NCBI RefSeq assembly: GCF_030815085.1
Contig: NZ_JAUSWG010000002.1
Reading direction: 5' to 3' (one strand)
DNA: 64,000 nucleotides
Source of the DNA: Paraclostridium ghonii
GTDB lineage: Bacteria; Bacillota; Clostridia; Peptostreptococcales; Peptostreptococcaceae
Shown here: positions 52,570 through 62,425 of the stretch, piece after piece
Position numbering within the stretch: the first letter of the stretch is position 1
How the letters are laid out: every line of letters begins with the position of its first letter
The notes under the pieces: model-generated
Database searches by the model: none
What the model saw: the letters and a program-made list of their open reading frames with translations, nothing else
Told to the model about the DNA's origin: nothing
Made by a program: the position numbers and the translations under genes

Positions 52570-54144
52570 TTAGAATCCTATTGGTAATCCAAAAATCATC
52601 CATACCACAAATAATAAAGTCCAAGCTATTAAAAATGTCATAGAATAAGGTATCATTAACGATATAACCGTACCTATTCCAGTATCTTTTTTATATGCTT
52701 GCATAAATACTATAACCATTGCAAAATAACTCATAAGTGGAGATATTATATTAGTAGAACTATCTGCTATTCTATATGCAGCTTGTACTACATCTGAACC
52801 TATTCCAAGTTTTATAAACATAGGTATAAATACTGGAGCCATTATAGCCCATTTAGCTGATGCAGATCCCATAAATAGATTTATAAATCCTGTTATTATT
52901 ATAAATCCAACAAGTAGTGGTATAGGCCCTATGTTTGTAGATTTTAAAAATTCTGCTCCTCTTACAGCTATTATAGTTCCTAGATTTGTATGTTCAAAGT
53001 ATTTTATAAATTGTGCTGCAACAAACGCTAAGCATAAGTATCCTCCCATTGAACTCATAGCTTTACTCATATGTCCTGCAACTTCTTTTTCATTATTTAC
53101 TGTTTTAGCAATTTTACCGTAAACTACTGATGGCACAAAGAACATTAAGGCTATTATAGGAATAAGACCATTCATTAAAGGCGAATGATTAACTATAGAA
53201 TCTAAGAAATTTGTTTTTTCTAAGTTTCTTAAAAAAGAATCTGGCATAACAATAAGAATTACCAAACTAATCACCATAAATAATAAAGTAAAGTTTGCTA
53301 CCTTCATTGCTTTAGCTTCTTCAGGTCTTATAGTTTGTAAGTCGCTAGCTCTTGTCATCCCCTCTGAATTTTTTGCCATATTCACATCGTATTTACCAAG
53401 TTTAGGTTCAATTACTTTGGTAGTTATTAAAGTACCCAATATTGTTATTAAAAATGTAGATGCAACCATGAAGATATAATTTGCAGTTGCACTTATATTA
53501 ACTGTAGGATCAATTATATGAGCTGCCTCATTTGTTATTCCTGCAAGCATTGGATCTATTGTCCCAATTAATAAATTTGCACTAAATCCACCAGAAACAC
53601 CTGCAAATGCTGCTGCAATTCCTGCTAGTGGATGTCTTCCATAGGCCATAAAAACTAACGCTCCAAGTGGTATTAATATAACATATCCTGCATCTGATGC
53701 TATATTTGACATTATCCCTAAAAAAACCACAGTTGGAACTATAAATTTAGATGGTGTTACGCTAACTATTTTTTTTAGTACTGTTCCTATGTATCCTGAA
53801 CTTTCTGCTAAACCTATCCCCAACATAGCAACTAAAACAACTCCAAGTGGTGCAAATGAAGTAAAGTTAGTCACTGCATTTTCTAACATATACTTAAATC
53901 CTTCCCCATTTAATAAACTAACTGCTTCTATAGTCTGCTTTTCTATTTTCATTGTTTCTTTGTTTATAAGTTCTGCATTTACACTCAATCCCATACTAGC
54001 CGCTATTGCAGATATAACAGCTATTAAAACACATAAAATTGCAAATAAAGTAACAGGGTGTGGTAATTTGTTACCCACGTACTCTATCCAATCTAAAGAT
54101 TTCATCAAAAAACTCTTATTTTCTTTAACTGCTGAGTTACTCAT
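52570..54144 (-). CDS. AbgT-family transporter, copy 2
   Basis: Proton-motive-force transporter of the AbgT family (p-aminobenzoyl-glutamate import, or sulfonamide/efflux in some homologues), 524 residues from ATG 54144, chosen because GGGGGG precedes it and it matches the copy at 54523. About nine helices are seen, with NKLPHPVTLFAILCVLI, FAPLGVVLVAMLGIGLAESSG, SDAGYVILIPLGALVF and FMGSASAKWAIMAPVFIPM, all family hallmarks. The neighbouring paralogue is close throughout, with differences concentrated in the linker at about 260-290. No abgA/abgB peptidase genes adjoin it. Confidence 0.92.
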   Translation of the reverse strand: MSNSAVKENKSFLMKSLDWIEYVGNKLPHPVTLFAILCVLIAVISAIAASMGLSVNAELINKETMKIEKQTIEAVSLLNGEGFKYMLENAVTNFTSFAPLGVVLVAMLGIGLAESSGYIGTVLKKIVSVTPSKFIVPTVVFLGIMSNIASDAGYVILIPLGALVFMAYGRHPLAGIAAAFAGVSGGFSANLLIGTIDPMLAGITNEAAHIIDPTVNISATANYIFMVASTFLITILGTLITTKVIEPKLGKYDVNMAKNSEGMTRASDLQTIRPEEAKAMKVANFTLLFMVISLVILIVMPDSFLRNLEKTNFLDSIVNHSPLMNGLIPIIALMFFVPSVVYGKIAKTVNNEKEVAGHMSKAMSSMGGYLCLAFVAAQFIKYFEHTNLGTIIAVRGAEFLKSTNIGPIPLLVGFIIITGFINLFMGSASAKWAIMAPVFIPMFIKLGIGSDVVQAAYRIADSSTNIISPLMSYFAMVIVFMQAYKKDTGIGTVISLMIPYSMTFLIAWTLLFVVWMIFGLPIGF

Positions 54145-54174
54145 TTTACGCCCCCCTTTATTTATATCACTCAT

Positions 54175-54522
54175 TTTTTATAATGGTAGCAGATAGATAT
54201 ATAAAAAACAACATCATTCATGAAATATTCTTTATATTTGAAATACTTCGTCATTTCTATTCAAATTGCCCTATTTTCATGCATTTTTTTACACGAGTAT
54301 TTTTTAATTTTAAAACTTATTTTAAAATTAAACACTCCCTTAAGACTGAATAATCATTTTACTTAGCACACTCTCAAACTTCATATATCCAATTTTGTAT
54401 ATATCATTTCATTAAGTTTTATTTATTTTTTATTAAAATCAATAAAAAGTTTATATATCAAAGTATTTCCACATTATAAAAGGAGCTAATCTCATATTTG
54501 AGATAGCTCCTTTTATATATAA
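54175..54522. other. Spacer between the AbgT paralogues with terminator
   Basis: No gene is seen. A strong hairpin AAAAGGAGCTAATCTCA / TGAGATAGCTCCTTTT at 54478-54515 with a weak T run ends the first copy. The remaining AT-rich stretch must carry the promoter of the second copy. Confidence 0.65.
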
Positions 54523-56097
54523 TTAAAATCCTAATGGTAGTCCCAAGCTCATCCATATTACAAATAACACAGTCCAAGCTATTAAAAATGTCATAGAATA
54601 CGGTATCATTAATGATATAACCGTACCTATTCCAGTATCTTTCTTATACGCTTGCATAAATACTATAACCATTGCAAAGTAACTCATAAGTGGAGATATT
54701 ATATTAGTAGAACTATCCGCTATTCTATACGCAGTTTGAACTGCGTCTGCACCTATTCCAAGCCCTAAAAACATAGGGACAAATACTGGAGCCATTATAG
54801 CCCATTTAGCTGATGCTGATCCCATAAATAAATTTATAAATCCTGTTATTATTATAAATCCAACAAGTAGTGGTATAGAACCTATATTTGCAGCTTTTAA
54901 AAACTCTGCTCCTCTTACAGCTATTATAGTACCTAGATTTGTATATTCAAAATATTTTATAAATTGTGCTGCAACAAATGCTAAGCATAAATATCCACCC
55001 ATTGAACTCATAGCTTTACTCATATGTGCTGCAACTTCTTTTTCATTATTTACTGTTTTAGCAATTTTACCATAAACTACAGATGGCACAAAGAATAGTA
55101 ATGCTATTATTGGTATAAGCCCATTCATTAAAGTTGAGTGATCAACTAAAGAATCTAAGAAATTTGTTTTTTCTAAGTTTCTTAAAAATGAATTAGGCAT
55201 AACAATAAGAATAACTAAGCCAATTACCATAAATAATAAAGTAAGGTTTGCTGCTTTCATAGCCTTAGCTTCTTCAGGCTTTATAGTTTGTAGATCATTA
55301 GATTCTAATACTTCATTTGAGCCCATATCTACCTTAGGATCATATTTACCAAGCTTAGGTTCAATAATCTTAGTAGTTACTATAGTCCCTAATATTGTTA
55401 TTAAAAATGTAGATGCAACCATGAAGAAATAGTTTGCTGTAGCACTTATATTAACTGTAGGGTCAAGTATATGTGCTGCCTCATTTGTTATTCCTGCAAG
55501 CATTGGATCTACTGTACCGATTAGTAAGTTCGCACTAAACCCTCCTGAAACACCTGCAAATGCTGCTGCAATCCCTGCTAGTGGATGTCTTCCATAGGCC
55601 ATAAAAACTAACGCTCCAAGTGGAATTAATATAACATACCCTGCATCTGATGCCACGTTTGAAATTATCCCTAAGAAAACTACAGTTGGAACTATTAATT
55701 TAGATGGTGTTACACTAACTATTTTTTTAAGTAATGTTCCTATATACCCTGAACTTTCTGCTAGTCCTATTCCCAACATACCAACTAAAACAACTCCAAG
55801 TGGTGCAAATGAAGTAAAGTTAGTTACTGCATTTTCTAGCATATATTTAAATCCATCACCATTTAATAAACTCACAGCTTCTATAGTTTGTTTTTCTACT
55901 TCCATTGTCTCTCTGTTTATAAGTTCTGCAGTTACACTTAACCCCATACTTGCTGCTATTGCAGATATAATAGCTATTAAAACACAAAGAATTGCAAATA
56001 AAGTAACAGGATGTGGTAATTTATTACCTACATACTCTATTCCATCTAAAGATTTTGTCAAAAAACTCTTTTTTTCTTTAAAATTTGAATTGCTCAT
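54523..56097 (-). CDS. AbgT-family transporter, copy 1
   Basis: The upstream paralogue of 524 residues, with the same helix layout and signatures: KLPHPVTLFAILCVLI, LGIGLAESSGYIG, GYVILIPLGALVFMAYGRHPLAG, GGFSANLLIGTVDPML and FMGSASAKWAIMAPVFVPM. The near-identity of flanking helices and of the terminators after both copies points to a recent tandem duplication including the 3' end. AGGAGGCGTA precedes the ATG. Confidence 0.92.
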   Translation of the reverse strand: MSNSNFKEKKSFLTKSLDGIEYVGNKLPHPVTLFAILCVLIAIISAIAASMGLSVTAELINRETMEVEKQTIEAVSLLNGDGFKYMLENAVTNFTSFAPLGVVLVGMLGIGLAESSGYIGTLLKKIVSVTPSKLIVPTVVFLGIISNVASDAGYVILIPLGALVFMAYGRHPLAGIAAAFAGVSGGFSANLLIGTVDPMLAGITNEAAHILDPTVNISATANYFFMVASTFLITILGTIVTTKIIEPKLGKYDPKVDMGSNEVLESNDLQTIKPEEAKAMKAANLTLLFMVIGLVILIVMPNSFLRNLEKTNFLDSLVDHSTLMNGLIPIIALLFFVPSVVYGKIAKTVNNEKEVAAHMSKAMSSMGGYLCLAFVAAQFIKYFEYTNLGTIIAVRGAEFLKAANIGSIPLLVGFIIITGFINLFMGSASAKWAIMAPVFVPMFLGLGIGADAVQTAYRIADSSTNIISPLMSYFAMVIVFMQAYKKDTGIGTVISLMIPYSMTFLIAWTVLFVIWMSLGLPLGF

Positions 56098-56311
56098 ATT
56101 ACGCCTCCTTTATTTTGCATTTATTGTATATATTATTTATTTTTATAATATTATCATATCTTTATGTAAAAAACAATTAATTTGTAAAATATTCTCTATT
56201 TTTGAAATATTTACTCATTTAATCTCAAATTATACTATCAACAACTTCGTACGTTGATCAAAACCTTTTTTTACGCTAAAAATAATATAGTAATTATAAT
56301 ACGCTTAAGCG

Positions 56312-56358
56312 TAAAAAAAGATATGGAATTAATGATTAATATCACTAATTCCATATCT
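56312..56358 (-). terminator. Terminator after the Mrp ATPase gene
   Basis: AGATATGGAATTA / TAATTCCATATCT with a seven-T run on the minus strand. Just to the left, ACGCTTAAGCGT and flanking TTTTTTACGC repeats add further dyad symmetry at 56268-56317. Confidence 0.75.
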
Positions 56359-56394
56359 ATAATTTTATATATAATATTTTTAAGTCTCTTTTTA

Positions 56395-57210
56395 TTATTT
56401 AATATTTTCTACTACATCACTTAATATATTGTTTAATTCTTCACTTATATCATTTACTCCATTATGAGTTATATTGACAATCTCTTTAGTCATTGGAAGT
56501 TCTCCTAAAAGTTTTAAATTCATTTCTTTTAAGAATTCTTCTGTTTCTTTTCCATCAAATAGCTTTATTTTTTTACTACAATCTGGACATTGAATATAAC
56601 TCATATTCTCAACAACACCTAATACTTTTATATTAAGCATTTTTGCCATATTTACGGCTTTTGCTACTATCATTGATATCATATCTTGAGGGACAGATAC
56701 CATTACTACCCCATTTAAAGGTATATTTTGCATTACCGTTAATGGTACGTCTCCTGTTCCTGGAGGCATATCTATTAATAAGTAGTCTAACTCTTCCCAC
56801 ATTACATCTTTATAAAACTGTTTTACAGTTTTACTTATTATAGGTCCTTTCCACACTATAGGTTGATTTTCTTCTCCAACCATAAAGTTTATTGATATTG
56901 TCTTTATATTCTCTTTAGTTATTATCGGATATATATCTTTACCATTAGGTGAAGTAGCTCTTTCATCTTGAACTCCCATAAGTCTTGGAATACTAGGTCC
57001 TGTTATATCTGCATCTAATATACCAACTTTATACCCCATTTTATTTAATTTTTTTGCAATAAGTGCTGTTACAGTAGATTTCCCAACTCCACCTTTTCCA
57101 CTCATTACTCCAATTATGTTTTTTATTTTATTATTAGGATTGTTTTCTATTGTACAAGTCTCTTGTTTATTACAATTCCCTTTAGATGGACATGAATTAC
57201 AATTTCCCAT
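56395..57210 (-). CDS. Mrp/NBP35-family iron-sulfur carrier ATPase
   Basis: P-loop ATPase of 271 residues that carries iron-sulfur clusters to target proteins. The deviant Walker A GVMSGKGGVGKSTVT is near 36, DADITGPSIPRLMG near 68, DMPPGTGD near 148 and the cluster cysteines CPDCSKK near 212. An extra N-terminal cysteine cluster, MGNCNSCPSKGNCNKQETC, resembles NBP35 and ferredoxin-like tails. It is a one-gene unit. Confidence 0.94.
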   Translation of the reverse strand: MGNCNSCPSKGNCNKQETCTIENNPNNKIKNIIGVMSGKGGVGKSTVTALIAKKLNKMGYKVGILDADITGPSIPRLMGVQDERATSPNGKDIYPIITKENIKTISINFMVGEENQPIVWKGPIISKTVKQFYKDVMWEELDYLLIDMPPGTGDVPLTVMQNIPLNGVVMVSVPQDMISMIVAKAVNMAKMLNIKVLGVVENMSYIQCPDCSKKIKLFDGKETEEFLKEMNLKLLGELPMTKEIVNITHNGVNDISEELNNILSDVVENIK

Positions 57211-57368
57211 TTATGTTACCTCTCTTTTCTTTTGTATGGTTCTTAATTATAGTAAAATATGTATAACATACATACTTAAAAATCTTAATTTAATTATAAA
57301 TCAAACTACCATTAATTTATATACCCTATATACAAATATTAAATCACAAGAAAAAATTTTATTATATT

Positions 57369-58142
57369 TTAAAAATTTATTATGTTTATAACAAATTCAT
57401 AAAATTTTTTAATATCTTCACTATACGAAATACTTTCTTCACTTATCCAGTCATCATGCCTTATTGAACTTTGATTTGCGCTCCCTGGTTGAAAAACATT
57501 TGCTATACATCCAACTCTTACTTTATTTTCACTTGAAATACTCCAATTATATTTATGTTTTTCATCTATATTTTCAATATAATTATCTACCTGTTCTAAT
57601 AAATCCTTATACACTACATTAGCTCCATCTAGTAATAAATTTTCTAAAGTTCCCTTTCTATTATTGTCTGGAAAGAAATAGTTGTATAAATTTATTTGCT
57701 CACCTTTTATATTTATGATTTCATTTAAAAAATCTTTTTTATATATAATCATATCTTTTTTATTGTTTTTGAACTTTTCATCAAAAGTTTCTTTAGCTAG
57801 TTTTTGATCTGCATCAAATATTGCACATATACTTTTTATTTGATTTAATTCGGATTTACTCATATTACTGATGTATAAATCAATTTCTTTTATAAGTCTT
57901 CCTTCTCCATTTGCACAAATAATTACAACTATAACTTTTTGATTTGTAAAGTATGATGGTATAGGGACACATCTTTCTATTCTATCTTTTACAAAAGGAT
58001 ATGTTCTAGGTATTTTTCTTTTCCATATATCAGGTAGCTTATCTATAGTTCGAATTTCTTTGAAGTTATTTAGATCTAAAATTTTAGCTATACAATTAGC
58101 ATCATGAACTCCTTCTACGAAAAATAAAATATTTTTCATCAT
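57369..58142 (-). CDS. TOPRIM-like protein (DUF3226/OLD-nuclease type)
   Basis: A 257-residue protein that looks like the free nuclease half of an OLD-family system. TOPRIM acidic positions are visible: FVEGVHDANCI near 9-17, AIFDADQK near 108-115 and GTLENLLLD near 165. It is encoded four bases overlapping the ATPase gene upstream, ATGATG giving coupled translation. OLD-type TOPRIM domains cut DNA or RNA after activation by their ATPase partner. Candidate anti-phage effector; nuclease activity unproven. Confidence 0.75.
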   Translation of the reverse strand: MMKNILFFVEGVHDANCIAKILDLNNFKEIRTIDKLPDIWKRKIPRTYPFVKDRIERCVPIPSYFTNQKVIVVIICANGEGRLIKEIDLYISNMSKSELNQIKSICAIFDADQKLAKETFDEKFKNNKKDMIIYKKDFLNEIINIKGEQINLYNYFFPDNNRKGTLENLLLDGANVVYKDLLEQVDNYIENIDEKHKYNWSISSENKVRVGCIANVFQPGSANQSSIRHDDWISEESISYSEDIKKFYEFVINIINF

Positions 58143-59176
58143 CTCACATCCTGCCCTAATATAGTTCTTATATCCTTTAATTTAGTACCTGAAAATCTAG
58201 TTGTATACGCATATTCATCTATAGACTCTATTCTAAAGCAAGCTAAATCGTCAAGTTTGCTATCTATTCCATCAATCATAGAGTCAATTACCTCTAAACT
58301 ATGAGTAGTACAAATTAACTGAACTTTATATTCTATACAAGCTTTTACAAACCAATCAAAAACTTCTCTTATCATATCTTTATATATAGCTGTTTCTATC
58401 TCATCGATTAGTAATATGCCGCCTTTTGAACTAATTATAGCAGAAGCTAAAGTAATTACTTTTTTTACTCCATCTCCAAAACTAGATAATGGCATAAGTT
58501 TAAATTTTTTATGATTTACATATATAGAGGATGTATTCATATACTCATTTGGTAAAACTTCAAATCCTATAATATTTTCATCAAATTTTCTAAGTAATTC
58601 AACAATCTTATCTTTATCTCCATCTTTTATAATTTCTACAGTTGTATTTAGTGAATTCTCTCTAAAGTGATCATATGGAGTTATATATACCATTTTGATA
58701 GTACTGTGACTACCGCTAAATCTTAGTTGCTTATTTTCTTGAATATATATTTCTTTATTTATTAACTCTTCATCATTTTGCTTAAGGCTTACAATTCCTT
58801 CAAACACTTTACTTTCAAAACTTCTCTCCATATCATTAAAATCAATCACATCACACAAATTCCCTTGTATTTTAAATTCATTTTCACACTGGTTTATTAT
58901 TGAGTCAATATGGATGCTTCTACTTTCATCTTGCTCTTTAGGAAACATCTCTAAAAAAAGTTCAAACTTAGATACATTATTGCTATCTCTCTTAGCTGCA
59001 TTTACTAGCATATTTCTTATGCTATCTGGATTTTCTAAAAGCGATATAGCCTCTAAAATTGAAGTTTTTCCACTATTGTTATCTCCCACAATTATGTTTA
59101 TTGTGAGTAAATCCTTTAACTCTAAATTTTTTACTCCTCTAAAATTTTTAATATTTAAGTAACTTAAATAATTCAT
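58139..59176 (-). CDS. AAA/SMC-like ATPase, partner of the TOPRIM-like protein
   Basis: A 345-residue ABC/SMC-type ATPase of the AAA_15/AAA_21 group. It opens LSYLNIKNFRGVKNLELKDL with Walker A VGDNNSGKTSILEAISLL near 32, a signature LSSFGDGVKKVITLASAI, Walker B ILLIDEIETAIYKDM and the H-loop TTHSLEVIDSM. Such ATPases with a TOPRIM partner form Gabija-, OLD- and PARIS-like defence systems, but this one lacks Gabija's UvrD helicase. The two genes form a two-gene operon with ordinary AT content, flanked by housekeeping genes. Confidence 0.88.
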   Translation of the reverse strand: MNYLSYLNIKNFRGVKNLELKDLLTINIIVGDNNSGKTSILEAISLLENPDSIRNMLVNAAKRDSNNVSKFELFLEMFPKEQDESRSIHIDSIINQCENEFKIQGNLCDVIDFNDMERSFESKVFEGIVSLKQNDEELINKEIYIQENKQLRFSGSHSTIKMVYITPYDHFRENSLNTTVEIIKDGDKDKIVELLRKFDENIIGFEVLPNEYMNTSSIYVNHKKFKLMPLSSFGDGVKKVITLASAIISSKGGILLIDEIETAIYKDMIREVFDWFVKACIEYKVQLICTTHSLEVIDSMIDGIDSKLDDLACFRIESIDEYAYTTRFSGTKLKDIRTILGQDVR

Positions 59177-59282
59177 ATTACCACATCTCTCTTTTTTATA
59201 TAATCTAATAAATTATATAAAACTACTTTGATTAATATAACTTAAATACATACTTTATAAATTTTAATGGTAATTCAAAAAC

Positions 59283-59319
59283 AAAGGGAGCATATCAATT
59301 TGATATGCTCCCTTTTTAT
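59283..59319. terminator. Bidirectional terminator after the CoA-disulfide reductase gene
   Basis: AAAGGGAGCATATCAA / TTTGATATGCTCCCTTT, near-perfect, flanked by T runs on both strands. Confidence 0.85.
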
Positions 59320-59328
59320 AATATTAAA

Positions 59329-61812
59329 CTATATAAATAAATTCAATCCTGAATCTTCAGCTGCACCTAAATATGCTGCAACTCCACCTAGGTCTACTCC
59401 ATCAATAAGCTCTTCTTCTTTTATTCCCATTAAATCCATACTCATTGAGCATGCAACTAGTTTAACTCCCATGTTTATAGCATTATTTATCAATGTATCT
59501 AAATCATCAACATTGTGTTTTTTCATTATTTCATTTATCATTTTAGGACCCATTCCACCCATGTTCATCTTTGATAAAGGCAGTTTATTTGTGTTACTTG
59601 GTAACATCATATCGAACATTTTTTCCATAGTATCTTTTTGAACTTTTATTTTTTCTTTTCTCTTTAATACATTAAGTCCCCAGAATGTGAAAAACATTGT
59701 AACTTCTTTACCCATTGATGCAGCACCAGTAGCTATTATAAATGACGCTATAGCCTTATCTAAATCTCCGCTAAATACTACCATAGTTGCCCCATCTTTT
59801 CCAACTTCGCTACTTAAAGAACATGAAGCTTTTGCATTAATAGGATTTTCTCCTTTTTGTATATATGCTACATAAGCTTTTTTATCTTTATTAAATTCAG
59901 CTTTTAATAGTGAATTTCCTGTTGTTTCACACCATGCTTTTATATCTTTGCTAAAAGCAACATCACTTGCTTTTACCTCTATTATATCTCCATTTTCCAT
60001 TTTCGAAACTTCTTCAAAAACTCTTCTTATTGGCCCTGGACATTGAAGTCCACAAGCATCTAATACAATATTTACTTTTATATTTTCATTCATTTCTGAA
60101 ACCTCTTCATTTTTAGTTTTTGTTTTTAAAGTTGAATTTTGATTGTTATTTTTAATAACTTTTTTAGCTCTTTTGACAGATGAATAGGTTTTAATTCCTC
60201 CATCTATATTGAAACATTTATATCCTCTTTGTTTTAATATTCTACAGGCAATATATCCTCTTAATCCAACTTGGCAAGTAACATAAATACTTTTATCCTT
60301 TGGTAATTCATTTATTCTTTTTCTTAATAATCCCAGCGGTATATTTACAGATCCTTCAATTTTTCCTGTTGCAAGTTCAAACTCATCTCTTACATCTAAA
60401 ATTATTTCTCCTCGATTTAAAACTTCATCAACTTCATAGTACTGTATAATATCTACATCCCCTTCCATTATATTAGATGCATAATATCCTAACATATTTA
60501 CAGGATCTTTGGCTGAGTTATATGGTGGTGCATAACATGTCTCCACATCCTGTAAGTCAAATACAGTTAAATTAGCTTTTATTGCAGTAGCTAATACATC
60601 TATACGTTTTTCTACACCTTCAATACCCACACCTTGAGCTCCATATATTTTACCTGTTTTTTTATCAAATATCATTTTATAGGCTATAGGAAATGCTCCT
60701 GGATAATACCCAGCACTTGAATTTGGATGGATATGCACAACTTCATAATCTATTCCTAATCTCTTTAATATTTTTTCATTATTTCCAGTTGTAGCTACTG
60801 TATAGTCAAATATCTTCGCTACAGATGATCCTAATGTTCCTTTATATCTAATATTTTTACCACATATATTGTCAGCAACTAATCTCCCTTGTCTATTAGC
60901 TGGCCAAGCTAATGGTATCATTGTAGGTTTTTTGTTTACAAAGTCTATAATTTCTACAGCATCACCTAATGCATATATATTTTCATCTGAAGTTTTCATA
61001 TATTGATCCACAACTATAGCTCCTCTTTCATTTAACTTTAGTCCCGCTTCTTTGGCTATAGCGCTCTCCGGTCTTACTCCTATAGATAACACTATTAAAT
61101 CTGTATTTATCTCTGTTCCGCTTTCTAAAATAACTATAGTTCCATCATTCTTAAATTCTCTCACTCCATCGTTTAATATTAAATTAATATTTTTATCTAT
61201 TAAATGTTCATGTATAGTGCTTACCATTTCTTCATCAAGAGGTGCCATAACTTGAGAACTAGCTTCAACTAAAGTTACGTCTATTCCTCTTTCTACTAAA
61301 TTTTCAGCCATTTCTATACCAATAAACCCTCCTCCTATTACAACAGCTTTTTTAGTGCTATCTTTATCTACATAAGCCTTTATCTTATCTGTATCAGGTA
61401 TGTTTCTTAATGTAAATAAATTATTACAATCCTTTATTCCAGGTATATGAGGCTTTATAGGACTTGCTCCTGGCGATAAAACTAATACATCATAACTTTC
61501 ATCATATGTTTCTCCTGTTTTATGATTTTTTACAGTTACTTTTTTATTTTTCTTATCTATGTTAATTACTTCGCTTAAATTTCTTATGTCCATATTAAAT
61601 TTATCACTCATAGCTTCAACCGTTTGAACTATAAGCTTTTCTCTTTCAGTTATAATATCTCCTATATAATACGGAAGACCACAGTTTGCAAAAGATATAT
61701 ATTCACCTTTCTCAAACATAATTATCTCAACGTTTTCCTCCAATCTTCTAAGTCTTGCAGCTGTTGATGCTCCACCTGCAACTCCACCAACTATTACAAC
61801 TTTTTTAGACAT
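59329..61812 (-). CDS. CoA-disulfide reductase-rhodanese-TusA-DsrE fusion protein
   Basis: A four-module sulfur-trafficking enzyme of 827 residues. Residues 1-450: FAD/NAD(P)-disulfide oxidoreductase of the CoA-disulfide or polysulfide reductase type, with VVIVGGVAGGASTAARLRR and redox Cys44 in SFANCGLPYY. About 465-560: rhodanese domain with active cysteine in YVTCQVGLRG. About 590-665: TusA with CGLQCPGPI. About 680-827: DsrE/DsrF-like domain with a cysteine in LVACSMSMDLMG. The layout can pass a persulfide from one module to the next. Start ATG 61812 follows AAGGAG. The gene is a single unit. Confidence 0.93.
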   Translation of the reverse strand: MSKKVVIVGGVAGGASTAARLRRLEENVEIIMFEKGEYISFANCGLPYYIGDIITEREKLIVQTVEAMSDKFNMDIRNLSEVINIDKKNKKVTVKNHKTGETYDESYDVLVLSPGASPIKPHIPGIKDCNNLFTLRNIPDTDKIKAYVDKDSTKKAVVIGGGFIGIEMAENLVERGIDVTLVEASSQVMAPLDEEMVSTIHEHLIDKNINLILNDGVREFKNDGTIVILESGTEINTDLIVLSIGVRPESAIAKEAGLKLNERGAIVVDQYMKTSDENIYALGDAVEIIDFVNKKPTMIPLAWPANRQGRLVADNICGKNIRYKGTLGSSVAKIFDYTVATTGNNEKILKRLGIDYEVVHIHPNSSAGYYPGAFPIAYKMIFDKKTGKIYGAQGVGIEGVEKRIDVLATAIKANLTVFDLQDVETCYAPPYNSAKDPVNMLGYYASNIMEGDVDIIQYYEVDEVLNRGEIILDVRDEFELATGKIEGSVNIPLGLLRKRINELPKDKSIYVTCQVGLRGYIACRILKQRGYKCFNIDGGIKTYSSVKRAKKVIKNNNQNSTLKTKTKNEEVSEMNENIKVNIVLDACGLQCPGPIRRVFEEVSKMENGDIIEVKASDVAFSKDIKAWCETTGNSLLKAEFNKDKKAYVAYIQKGENPINAKASCSLSSEVGKDGATMVVFSGDLDKAIASFIIATGAASMGKEVTMFFTFWGLNVLKRKEKIKVQKDTMEKMFDMMLPSNTNKLPLSKMNMGGMGPKMINEIMKKHNVDDLDTLINNAINMGVKLVACSMSMDLMGIKEEELIDGVDLGGVAAYLGAAEDSGLNLFI

Positions 61813-62014
61813 TTTCAAAATCTCCTTTTTATTTATATTTACCAATTACATCTTATTTTTTGTTAAAGTAATAACTTTAATTTTTACAATTTTATAATTT
61901 ATAATTTCATTATATTTTAAATAAGAATATAATTCTGTGACTTTATCACATCTACAACTAAATAAAAAATTTTTTTTACTTTAACATCTATGTCTTAAAT
62001 TAAATTTAAACGAA

Positions 62015-62056
62015 TAAAAAAAGTCTTGAGAGTATTTAACACTCTCAAGACTTTTT
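62015..62056 (-). terminator. Terminator of the mutL-miaA-hfq operon
   Basis: AAAGTCTTGAGAGT / ACTCTCAAGACTTT with long T run on the minus strand, just after the hfq stop. Confidence 0.85.
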
Positions 62057-62069
62057 GTTTTATATTCAA

Positions 62070-62366
62070 TTATTTGTTTTCTTGATAATTTTTATTGTAT
62101 CCTTGGTTATTATTGTTGTACCCTTGGTTATTGTTATTGTTATTGTTAAAGTTTATTGGTTTACCTGGGATTATAGTTGACACCGCATGTTTATATATAA
62201 GATTTTGCTGTTTGTTTTCTCCCTCTAATAATACTATATAACTGTCAAATCCCTTAACATGTCCCTTAACTTGAACTCCATTCATTAAAAATATTGTTAC
62301 AGGTATTCTTTCTTTTCTTGCATTATTTAAGAATAGGTCCTGTAGATTTAATACTGTATTTTTCAT
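62070..62366 (-). CDS. hfq: RNA chaperone Hfq with Asn/Gln-rich tail
   Basis: Hexameric Sm-like RNA chaperone. The core (residues 1-72 from ATG 62366, set by TTGGAGGG) has LQDLFLNNARKERIPVTIFLMNG and the proximal-face motif IYKHAVSTI. The tail after about residue 72 is a run of Asn with repeats of NNNQGYN, longer than in Bacillus and similar in style to clostridial Hfq proteins. The gene follows miaA, the usual arrangement. The disordered tail may help in RNA exchange. Confidence 0.95.
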   Translation of the reverse strand: MKNTVLNLQDLFLNNARKERIPVTIFLMNGVQVKGHVKGFDSYIVLLEGENKQQNLIYKHAVSTIIPGKPINFNNNNNNNQGYNNNNQGYNKNYQENK

Positions 62367-62425
62367 TAGATTAATACCCTCCAAAATGATTTATCATATT
62401 TATTATATATATATTATATTCTATA

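Noticed and set aside
62070..62170. Tandem ttgttattattg-like repeats as a possible CRISPR or microsatellite locus
   Set aside because: They are the coding sequence of the Asn-rich Hfq tail, without spacers.
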